This document shows positions 1-7,681 of a stretch of 34,370 bases of DNA, piece by piece. The translations under genes were made by a program, and so were the position numbers. The notes under the pieces were generated by a model. The model did no database searches. It had not been told where the DNA came from and saw only the letters and a list, made by a program, of their open reading frames with translations. Within the stretch, counting starts at the first letter, position 1; the number at the start of each line of letters is the position of its first letter. The DNA lies in NCBI GenBank assembly GCA_001774945.1, contig MFBL01000058.1:1-34370 (forward strand), read 5' to 3'. Source of the stretch: Candidatus Curtissbacteria bacterium RIFCSPHIGHO2_12_FULL_41_17 (lineage in GTDB: Bacteria; Patescibacteriota; Microgenomatia; Curtissbacterales; GWA2-41-24).

Positions 1-2
1 CA

Positions 3-878
3 CCGGGCCCTGACTGGGTGCAGGATGGGCAAGTTTTAGACACCTGGTTTTCGTCCGGTCTGTGGCCAATGTCAACACTTGGATGGCCAAATGATTGGAA
101 AATGGTAAATGGTAAATGGAAAATTGAAAATTCTTATTTTCCGTGGGATTTTGAAATATCGGCACCGGAAATTAAATACTTATGGATTGCGCGAATGATT
201 ATGTTTTCCGTTTACTTTACAGATCAAATTCCATTTAAAACTATGTTTTTCCATGGGATGCTTAGGGACTTGCAAGGACGCAAGTTTTCAAAATCACTCG
301 GCAATGGAATCGATCCTACCTACTTAATTAAAAACTGGGGGGTTGATACAACAAGAATGGCGCTTTATTCATACGCAATTCCTGGCCGCGATGGACGGGT
401 ATCAAAAGCAATATTAGATGAGAGGGGCAAAAATTTCCGTAATTTCGGGACAAAGCTGCGAAATATCACCAGATTTATACTCGAGCTGGCGCCCGAAAAA
501 ACAGATGGTTCACGGTTCGCAGTTGACGGTTCACAGTTTAAACACCCGGATGATAAATGGATTAAAAAGGAGTTAGACAGTCTGTGCGCTAGAGTGACTA
601 AGCACCTTGAACAAATCGAGCTTCATTTAGCAGTTGACCAACTATATGAGTTTGTCTGGCATCAATTTGCTGATGTTTACATCGAAAAATCCAAAAAGAG
701 AAGACTCCAGGCACAGTCAATATTAGAGTACGTTCTAAAAAACGTTTTAATTCTTCTTCATCCATTTATGCCTTTTGTCACAGAGGAACTCTACCAGAAG
801 TTTGACAATAGGGAAAAGTCTATTATGTTAGAGTCATGGCCATCCTTCGCTAAAGCTACGGATGGTAAACCTTCATAA
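3..878 (+). CDS. valS: Valine--tRNA ligase, C-terminal part (truncated by window start)
   Basis: Reading frame open from the window edge; PDWVQDGQVLDTWFSSGLWPMSTLGWP, LWIARMIMF, and the KFSKSLGNGIDP form of the class I KMSKS signature, followed by an anticodon-binding domain. Confidence 0.95.
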   Translation, partial: PGPDWVQDGQVLDTWFSSGLWPMSTLGWPNDWKMVNGKWKIENSYFPWDFEISAPEIKYLWIARMIMFSVYFTDQIPFKTMFFHGMLRDLQGRKFSKSLGNGIDPTYLIKNWGVDTTRMALYSYAIPGRDGRVSKAILDERGKNFRNFGTKLRNITRFILELAPEKTDGSRFAVDGSQFKHPDDKWIKKELDSLCARVTKHLEQIELHLAVDQLYEFVWHQFADVYIEKSKKRRLQAQSILEYVLKNVLILLHPFMPFVTEELYQKFDNREKSIMLESWPSFAKATDGKPS

Positions 879-1481
879 ATGTATTTACCGCATAATTCTC
901 GCCCTTCGATAAACTCAGGGCTTCGAAATTTGCAATTCCCGCAAATTTCTCGCATTATTTCCCGCACTTCGCTTTTTATTAAAAGCTTCGGCGGGCAAGC
1001 CCGCGGCATTTCTATTTTTACTTTGCTTAGGATTCTAGGCGTAGCAATCGTTTGCGCTTCTTTTTTAATTTACTTTTCGAATCAAAACCAACAACAGGCA
1101 AGCAGAATCAATGCCTTGGAAAAAGCGGTTAGTCTTAAACCTTCTGATTTTAATAAGAGACTAAGGCTTGCTCTTTCATATGAGGAGGAATTTAAAAAAA
1201 CCAGCAATTTGCAAAATTTAGAAAAAGCCCTGGAAGAAGCTAAAGTCGCCCAGCAACTCGATCCTCAGAATTTAAATGCTCAAAGACTAATATTGCGGCT
1301 TAATAAGGAAAACTCTGCCGAAATTAAAAAGGAAATTCAACAGGTTGCGACGATTGTTAAAAATCGACCAGACTACCAGGCAGCGTGGTTGAAACTGGCA
1401 GCACTTTACGAAAAATTGGGAGATGAAAAGAATGCACATGATGCCAGGAACAGGGCAAAATTATTAAATCAAAACTTTTAA
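879..1481 (+). CDS. Membrane-anchored TPR-like protein; first ~45 codons overlap palindromic repeats, so the start is uncertain (TM helix begins ~1012)
   Basis: TM segment ISIFTLLRILGVAIVCASFLIYF, then helical TPR-like repeats (KPSDFNKRLRLALSYEEE..., RPDYQAAWLKLAALYEKLGDEKNA). Confidence 0.6.
   Translation: MYLPHNSRPSINSGLRNLQFPQISRIISRTSLFIKSFGGQARGISIFTLLRILGVAIVCASFLIYFSNQNQQQASRINALEKAVSLKPSDFNKRLRLALSYEEEFKKTSNLQNLEKALEEAKVAQQLDPQNLNAQRLILRLNKENSAEIKKEIQQVATIVKNRPDYQAAWLKLAALYEKLGDEKNAHDARNRAKLLNQNF
901..1004. repeat. Cluster of three palindromes at the 5' end of the TPR ORF
   Basis: GCCCT-TCGATAAACTC-AGGGC (901-921); GAAATTTGC-N7-GCAAATTTC (925-949); GCGGGC-AA-GCCCGC (991-1004). Confidence 0.85.
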
Positions 1482-1483
1482 AG

Positions 1484-2110
1484 CTAAATCTGATCTCTCC
1501 CTGAGAATTTGCCTTCGACAAACTTAAACCTGATTAAAACGATTGAGGGAAGCGAAAGATATAAACCATCGGCTTTCTGCAGGTAGGTCAAGTTAGGGCT
1601 ATAGACAAACATTTGATCGCTTCCGATAGGCGGTGTTTGTGCAAAAGTCAAATAACCGGCGTTTTCGGCATAAAGTTGAAGTGATTCAGCTATAGGCGAA
1701 ACTGAATCTATTGTCTTAGGTTCGCCTAGTGGTTTTGACTGAACATACCCGAGAGCTTTCTCCAAATCAAAACTAGGATCAAGAGGTACAAACCCGTTAG
1801 GCGAAGCCAAATTAGGGTTTGCTCTTCGCTCAGCCAGCGGAATCGGGAGAGCATTTTCAGCAAACTCGTGGTAAAGGTAGGTCACATCGGGAAGTGATGC
1901 TATTATCAGACTCTTGATTCCAACCTCAAAGGTCAATCTGCCATCAAGTCCAACCTTGACAACTGTTCCATCGTTAGGAATGACAATCTCTGGAATTTCT
2001 TTTGTCCTTTGAGGCTCTTTAGTAGAACAGCCAATCGTGAGTAAAATTAACTTTAATCCAGCTTCAATAAACCACTTATTAAATTCTCTACGGGAAATTA
2101 TTTCGACCAT
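1484..2110 (-). CDS. Hypothetical putative lipoprotein with twin-arginine-like N-terminus
   Basis: 208 aa ORF; N-terminus SRREFNKWFIEAGLKLILLTIGC resembles a Tat motif plus hydrophobic stretch plus Cys. Confidence 0.6.
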   Translation of the reverse strand: MVEIISRREFNKWFIEAGLKLILLTIGCSTKEPQRTKEIPEIVIPNDGTVVKVGLDGRLTFEVGIKSLIIASLPDVTYLYHEFAENALPIPLAERRANPNLASPNGFVPLDPSFDLEKALGYVQSKPLGEPKTIDSVSPIAESLQLYAENAGYLTFAQTPPIGSDQMFVYSPNLTYLQKADGLYLSLPSIVLIRFKFVEGKFSGRDQI

Positions 2111-2133
2111 GATAAAGATGATAGGAGGGTGGA

Positions 2134-2880
2134 TTACTTCTTTGGTTCTGACTTTACCTCTTCCTCTGGTTCTCCTGCCGTTTCTTCTGCCTTTTCTGCG
2201 CCTTCGGCTTCAGGCACTTCTGCGACTTCGGCTTCCCCGACTTTTTCTTCGCCCTCTGCCGCCTGCGCGACAACTTCGGCTTGCTCTGCCTCAATCTCCG
2301 CTTCGACAGCCTCCATCTCTTTAGTAACAAGTTCACCTATCTGGGCAACGACAAGTTCGGCATCATGAAGAATCGTCACTTTATTTCTGTCAACGGCTAG
2401 ATCCTTGATCTTAATTTCGTCACCGATATTTTCCAGTTTGGAAACGTCAAGTGCTATTTTCTCCGGAATATCAGCCGGCAAGGCTTCGATCTCGACTTCC
2501 GAAACCGGAGTCAAAAGAAGACCAATTTTCTTTTCAACGGCTGGAGCCTCGCCGACAATCTCAATCGGCACGTTGACTTTTACTTTTTCCGTAAGGTTAA
2601 CCTGATAAAAATCGATATGCAAATGTTCACTTGTTACGGGATGAAGCTGGACGTTTCTTACCAGAACCGGCTTTTTTGAGCCGTCTACCGCCAGATTAAT
2701 GATTCCTGTTTCCCCTACCTTTTCAAAGACTTTGGAAAAGTCGCTGTTTTTTACCTGAACGTGAATGGTAGTTATTTTGTGGCCGAAAACATGCGCCGGA
2801 ATTATCCCTTCCCGCCTTAGGGTTTTAACTTTCCTTCCCAAAACATTTCTTTTTTGAGCAGTTAAAGGCACTTGTTCCAT
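2134..2880 (-). CDS. rplY: 50S ribosomal protein bL25, CTC form with acidic Ala/Glu-rich tail
   Basis: LTAQKRNVLGRKVKTLRREGIIPAHVFG...HIDFYQVNLTEKVKVNVPIEIVGEAPAV. Confidence 0.95.
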   Translation of the reverse strand: MEQVPLTAQKRNVLGRKVKTLRREGIIPAHVFGHKITTIHVQVKNSDFSKVFEKVGETGIINLAVDGSKKPVLVRNVQLHPVTSEHLHIDFYQVNLTEKVKVNVPIEIVGEAPAVEKKIGLLLTPVSEVEIEALPADIPEKIALDVSKLENIGDEIKIKDLAVDRNKVTILHDAELVVAQIGELVTKEMEAVEAEIEAEQAEVVAQAAEGEEKVGEAEVAEVPEAEGAEKAEETAGEPEEEVKSEPKK

Positions 2881-3013
2881 GGTCGAATGATATTAACAAA
2901 ATAAACATGACAGGTCAACTAGATTTAGATGTCACCTCTTTACAACTTCAATCTTCAGACTATCTCTTAATTTTACATTCAATATCAAACGTTTCATGGT
3001 ATAATCCGCAGCT

Positions 3014-3292
3014 ATGATTGAGAGAGGGTTTGAACTTTTAAGAAAACTTCCAGCAAAGGCCGAAGCGGTTATTGGGGCAGTTGGAACAACCGCTTACGGA
3101 GTAACTGCGGCTGCTCCGGCTGAAGTCCAAGATGTTTACGGAGAAGTTCCCATAAGCGGGTGGTTGATAAACATATTGTCAGCAGCCGATTTAAGAATAG
3201 CGGCAGGAGCTTTAGTAATTGTTTTTGGGGCTGTAGCTTTTGACGGTCTTAAGAGACTGCTGAGTGAGCGGCATGCCGCAGGTGATGAGTAA
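3014..3292 (+). CDS. Small hypothetical membrane protein
   Basis: 92 aa ORF with hydrophobic segments; TATAAT at 3000-3005 just upstream. Confidence 0.5.
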   Translation: MIERGFELLRKLPAKAEAVIGAVGTTAYGVTAAAPAEVQDVYGEVPISGWLINILSAADLRIAAGALVIVFGAVAFDGLKRLLSERHAAGDE

Positions 3293-3294
3293 AA

Positions 3295-3378
3295 TTATCT
3301 TCTGGTCACTTCAATTGTAAACTGACGATCGACTGCCAAATCGGTTGGAATTTTGAGGTTTTGCTTATTTTGGCTTTA
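3295..3378 (-). pseudogene. Remnant of a paralogue of the DUF4012 fusion protein C-terminus
   Basis: Reverse-strand translation NKQNLKIPTDLAVDRQFTIEVTRR* aligns with the C-terminus of the 3664..6555 product, NKQNLTVETDLAADRQFEIEVVKK*. Confidence 0.7.
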
Positions 3379-3449
3379 TTTCTATCTTTTGCTTTGGCTT
3401 ATCAAAACAAACCTTGAAATTATCAAAAAAGCCTTTTTGGCCTAAGAGA

Positions 3450-3647
3450 CTATACGAATATTGGACCGACTAGAGGGACCACGGCTTGAGGGACTTTCGT
3501 TAGAATTGGCTCTTTAAAGCCTTTCTCGTGAGCTTCACGATAGACCTTTTTAGCCGTGTCTCCTGAGGAGATCACTCTCTTTTCGTCTGGCGTGAGAGCC
3601 ACCCGTTTGCCTTTATATTTTTTATGAATTTCTTTAAAACTAGCCAT
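3450..3647 (-). CDS. Small DUF5678-like protein
   Basis: MASFKEIHKKYKGKRVALTPDEKRVISSGDTAKKVYREAHEKGFKEPILTKVP resembles the DUF5678 pattern; internal Met start preferred over the longer ORF call. Confidence 0.6.
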   Translation of the reverse strand: MASFKEIHKKYKGKRVALTPDEKRVISSGDTAKKVYREAHEKGFKEPILTKVPQAVVPLVGPIFV

Positions 3648-3663
3648 AATTGTTCCAATTATA

Positions 3664-6555
3664 TCATTTCTTAACAACTTCGATTTCAAACTGGCGGTCG
3701 GCTGCTAAATCGGTTTCGACGGTGAGGTTTTGCTTATTTGAGTACTTTTCATCTCCATTGACAGATTTTGTCAGCAGGTAACCGGGCAGGTTAAATTTAA
3801 ATTCCAAAGGGTCATTTTCGGTTCCGGGCTGTTTTTGGATATACAAGTGATAAGTGGGGGCGCTTTCAAGTTTAATGTTTCTGGGTATGCGATAAGAAAA
3901 ACTTACTTGTTTAGTTGATTTAATAGGCACTTCTACATACGTTGCAAACGTGGCAAGAGGCCCTGTGGTGGTAACTTCAACGGATTTAAGGTCAGTGATG
4001 TCGCCGTTTTTAATCTCAAACAAATCACTTCCCGCGGGTACGTAAACGCGCAGGAAATTAACGTATTTGCCAGCCGGCCAGGTTTCTGCCTGGCTATTAT
4101 TTGTATAAGTAATTGTTAAGCGGCCGACCAGATCCGCATCGCGGCCCACAGTCATTTCGTATGAAATTTTCCTTTGCAAAAACCTATTGACTTTATTGGC
4201 GCCAAGATTAGCTTCGGAAATAGCCAAAAAATCTCTGGTTTGGGTACTGTTATCACTAACATCAAATTGTCTGGGAGGCAATGGGCTGTCCCATCCGTGA
4301 GTGGCTACATAGGAAGCAAGGGTCGGGTTGTCAAATGAGACCAAGATGTGTTTTTTCTCCAGGCTTTCTTTAAAAACTTGCACAAGGGGTAAAAGCGGGG
4401 AAGCTGTCTTTTCATTATCTTTTAAAGTAGTAATTTGGGCAATGTCAGCCAAAACCTGGCTGATCATCTTTCTGGATAAAGACCCAAAAAAATCCCTTTT
4501 TTGGGTGGAACCCGGGAAAAAGCCGACCTCGCTGTAATATTCTCCCCGTTCGAACAGATTCTGGGCAGAAATTTCCTCATTATAATCATCAAGTTTGACA
4601 GGCCCCATTTTCCCAAGAACATCCTGAATAAAAGTTAGGTCGAAAGCAATTACTCCATCGACATTTCGGCCCGTTTCCTTTTTGAAAAAGTCTCTGGCGG
4701 TAGCGGCATTAAGGGCAAAATCGCCGCTCCAGTTAGAATCGCGAAGAAAAAAATTGTCAATTCCTAATTTTTCCTTAAGTTGTTTTGGGGGCTGGATTTT
4801 TTCCTTAAGTTGGCCGTCAATTGTGTAAATATCATCAACATTAACAGCATTTAGTTTCCCGCCTTCAAACTCAAGAGTGCCGAAATTGCCGATAAAGCCT
4901 CCGCCAGGCCGCAGTTCACTATTGTTTTGCAAAAGGATTAGGTAGGTTTTTTGCCCACCGCCGGTGAAGTCATTTAAAAGTTGCGTTATTTCCAGAGCCG
5001 AGGAGGATAAGTTATGGAGTTTTTCGAATGAGTCCTTTAAGGATTCAATTTTTGCTGCAAATGGCGCCGATTTTTTAGCTTGTGAACTTAAGACGACTGC
5101 TTTTGAGGAAAAAAACAAGGCCCTCTTAAAATCAGCTGAGGGCGCCTCCAAATCAAACCCATCGCTACTTGTTTGTTTAGAGGTGATGAGCGCAAAGTCT
5201 TCTGAGAGTGTTTTTGCACCCAGGCTAAAATAGAATAACGATTGAGAACCTGCGCCAGCTGCCGCAAATGCCAGATTGGTGCTTTTTATCTTCTGGGAAA
5301 TTACTAAACTCAATGGGAAAGACAGAATATTAAACTTATTTTGTGCTGCTTTAAAAGAATTTTGGGCACCTTTGGCTTTACTTTCAGCTTTATCAAAGTT
5401 TGCCAACATTAAAGCTTTTTTGGCATCATTTAATTTACTTGCCCCCAAATAAACATCAAGCCCTGTTTTTAAAATAGAGCCAAAAAGAATTAAAAGCAGT
5501 AAGATAACCAAATTTTTAAAACGTAAATTTAAGGTAATTTTGGGGACTTTTAGCCTTAGTCTTTCGGAAAAAGACTGAGTATCTGCCTCTTGGGGGTGCA
5601 ACTTTTCCCAAGACGGGCTTTGGTAATTTGTCCTTTGATGTTCCCTTGGAACTTGGTTTGCGCTTGAAAAAAGGCCCTTATCTTTAAAATATTCAAAGGT
5701 TAGCTTTAGGCCTTCTGTGAGTTTAATATTGGGATTAAAACCTAAATGTGACGCGTTAACTAACGGTTGCGGCGTGATTTTGTTTTTTGCAGGTCCTCCT
5801 GCAAAAAACAAACCCAGCTGCTTTGCACCGACAAGTGAGGCAACATTTTGAATTTCATAAGCAACCGAAAGAGAAGAAATTGGCTCCTCGCAGACAATAA
5901 TCTGCACGTCTTTGGTTTTAGGCGAAAAGGCAAATTTATTAATAGCTTCAACTGCGTCACTGATATAAGTCGGGTAGATCATTTTCATGCCTTCTTCTTC
6001 AAGGATTACCTTGTCTGTTGCAACTGCTTGGGAAATAAGAGATGCCAACTCCTTTTGGACCGGCCCTAGGCTGATTTGAGAAGAAACTGGCATTTTAGGG
6101 CCATAAATGTCACCTACAAGAAATATCCTCAGCTTGGCGCAAGTTGCATCATCTTTTATCAAATAATCAAATGAATCTATCCTAAATGAAAGAGGGGCTA
6201 CCAAAACTACTTGCGTCTTGCCAGTTTGGGCGAGGGCAATTATCGATTTGGTCGCCTGCGAAAAATGATGGAGAGCCTCATACGAATCCTTAGCAACGCC
6301 TGCTTCATCAAGATGAAAGATAAGATCAAACTGTGGTAAATAAGAGGGTAAAGGCTGACCTAATTCAAGCTCAAGAAGCGTAAAATTTTCCTTTGAAAGA
6401 AAAGGACTAAGCAGGCGGGAATTGCCTACCCCAAAAACATCGCAATTTTCAAGTATCAGAGAATCGGTAAGAGATGCACCCAGGTATGAGCCTGCACCGG
6501 TTATGAGAACCTGAGTCCTGTTATTTGAAAGTTTCAAGCGGGCAGATTCTTCCAT
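3664..6555 (-). CDS. N-terminal NAD(P)-dependent epimerase/dehydratase (SDR) domain fused through a TM helix to DUF4012
   Basis: N-term QVLITGAGSYLGASLTDSLI; TM ~ NLVILLLLILFGSILKTGLDVYLGA; DUF4012 signature TYLILLQNNSELRPGGGFIGNFG...DSNWSGDF. Confidence 0.85.
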   Translation of the reverse strand: MEESARLKLSNNRTQVLITGAGSYLGASLTDSLILENCDVFGVGNSRLLSPFLSKENFTLLELELGQPLPSYLPQFDLIFHLDEAGVAKDSYEALHHFSQATKSIIALAQTGKTQVVLVAPLSFRIDSFDYLIKDDATCAKLRIFLVGDIYGPKMPVSSQISLGPVQKELASLISQAVATDKVILEEEGMKMIYPTYISDAVEAINKFAFSPKTKDVQIIVCEEPISSLSVAYEIQNVASLVGAKQLGLFFAGGPAKNKITPQPLVNASHLGFNPNIKLTEGLKLTFEYFKDKGLFSSANQVPREHQRTNYQSPSWEKLHPQEADTQSFSERLRLKVPKITLNLRFKNLVILLLLILFGSILKTGLDVYLGASKLNDAKKALMLANFDKAESKAKGAQNSFKAAQNKFNILSFPLSLVISQKIKSTNLAFAAAGAGSQSLFYFSLGAKTLSEDFALITSKQTSSDGFDLEAPSADFKRALFFSSKAVVLSSQAKKSAPFAAKIESLKDSFEKLHNLSSSALEITQLLNDFTGGGQKTYLILLQNNSELRPGGGFIGNFGTLEFEGGKLNAVNVDDIYTIDGQLKEKIQPPKQLKEKLGIDNFFLRDSNWSGDFALNAATARDFFKKETGRNVDGVIAFDLTFIQDVLGKMGPVKLDDYNEEISAQNLFERGEYYSEVGFFPGSTQKRDFFGSLSRKMISQVLADIAQITTLKDNEKTASPLLPLVQVFKESLEKKHILVSFDNPTLASYVATHGWDSPLPPRQFDVSDNSTQTRDFLAISEANLGANKVNRFLQRKISYEMTVGRDADLVGRLTITYTNNSQAETWPAGKYVNFLRVYVPAGSDLFEIKNGDITDLKSVEVTTTGPLATFATYVEVPIKSTKQVSFSYRIPRNIKLESAPTYHLYIQKQPGTENDPLEFKFNLPGYLLTKSVNGDEKYSNKQNLTVETDLAADRQFEIEVVKK

Positions 6556-6607
6556 ATTTCGATTTTACTCAATATGGAACCCTGAGTTTGCCGAAGGGTT
6601 CCATTTT
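6550..6607 (-). repeat. 58-bp direct repeat copy A (hairpin leader upstream of the DUF4012 fusion)
   Basis: Differs from 7220-7277 at one position; contains the perfect stem ATGGAACCCT/AGGGTTCCAT. Confidence 0.95.
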
Positions 6608-7225
6608 CTAAACTTTAAAGTAAGTTTTAAAACCAATCGTTACAAGGGCAAAAACAAATCCTGCGATTGCCCCAAAGATGATAAGGGCTTTGGGTTGAGG
6701 TTGTGCAGTCACAGGCACAATAGCAGTACCAATCGGTTTAAGCTGAAATTCACTGTCCCCAGTCAAATCAACAATTTTTTGATTGAAGCGATCTTTTGTC
6801 TTGTTCATAGTTGATCTGGCACTGTCTAAATTTGCAGCATAGATTGAAAGCCGAATAAGTTGAGGGGCAATTTTTCTGGCAGATAAGGCAGTGGCTTGGG
6901 TTGTCACTTCATTTTTAAAATCAGGGCTTAGAATAATAGCAAGAGCAGTGTCCGTAAAATTCCTGGCTTTCTCGGTGGCGTAAAAGCCTTCAAAACGATA
7001 GACAGCATCTTGCGCTTCTTTGGTGGAAGCAATAGATTCCCCCGTTCTTTCGGCCGGGGTTCTTTCTTCTTCACTCACGCTCATAATAAAAAACAGCTGT
7101 TCATAGCGGGGACCTTTGTTGATTTTTGAGACAAAAACGAGGGCCAAAGCTATCCCTAAAACTGTAAAAAGGGCAACAAGATATGCGTTTTTTTTAAGTA
7201 TTTTGATGTATTCTGCAAGTTCCAT
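6608..7225 (-). CDS. Wzz-like polysaccharide chain-length determinant protein
   Basis: MELAEYIKILKKNAYLVALFTVLGIALALVF N-term TM, second TM near the C-terminus, polysaccharide gene context. Confidence 0.75.
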   Translation of the reverse strand: MELAEYIKILKKNAYLVALFTVLGIALALVFVSKINKGPRYEQLFFIMSVSEEERTPAERTGESIASTKEAQDAVYRFEGFYATEKARNFTDTALAIILSPDFKNEVTTQATALSARKIAPQLIRLSIYAANLDSARSTMNKTKDRFNQKIVDLTGDSEFQLKPIGTAIVPVTAQPQPKALIIFGAIAGFVFALVTIGFKTYFKV

Positions 7226-7277
7226 ATTTCGATTTTAATCAATATGGAACCCTGAGTTTGCCGAAGGGTTCCATTTT
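7220..7277 (-). repeat. 58-bp direct repeat copy B (hairpin leader upstream of wzz-like gene)
   Basis: See copy A at 6550-6607. Confidence 0.95.
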
Positions 7278-7681
7278 TATGTTGCGCCATTTAGCGCGAT
7301 ATTTACCAGTCTATCTGCCTCCTTATTTTTAGCCCTTTCAATATGGCGATAAGAAATTTTACCAAAGTTTGCCTCAAGGCTTCGGACTTTAAAAATCAGT
7401 TCCCTAAGTTTGGCGTTTTTAACCTTATAGCGGCCAGCCATTTGTAAGACCACCAGCTGAGAATCAAGATAAATATTTAAATCGTAAGCTTTAAAGTTTT
7501 GCGATAACCACTTGAGGGCCTCAACCAGTGCAGTATACTCAGCAACATTATTGGTGGCAACACCAATGAAACCGGCCGCTTCTTTTTTTAAGGTACCGTT
7601 TTTTTTAACCACAAATCCCCAGGCAGCCGGCCCGGGATTGCCTCTTGCGCCACCATCGCAATATACGCTAAGTGTGCTCAT
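7277..7681 (-). CDS. rnhA: RNase HI-like protein
   Basis: YCDGGARGNPGPAAWGFVV, NNVAEYTALVEAL, YLDSQLVV, NKEADRLVN (D-E-D-D family residues). Confidence 0.88.
   Translation of the reverse strand: MSTLSVYCDGGARGNPGPAAWGFVVKKNGTLKKEAAGFIGVATNNVAEYTALVEALKWLSQNFKAYDLNIYLDSQLVVLQMAGRYKVKNAKLRELIFKVRSLEANFGKISYRHIERAKNKEADRLVNIALNGAT

Noticed and set aside
2037-2605. Plus-strand ORFs rich in Ser/Ala/Leu/Arg
   Set aside because: Antisense to bL25 (its Glu/Ala tail); low-complexity shadow ORFs without independent support.
3420-3445. Possible terminator (GGCCAAAAAGGCTTTTTT on the minus strand)
   Set aside because: Only a 3-bp GC stem; too weak to call from sequence alone.
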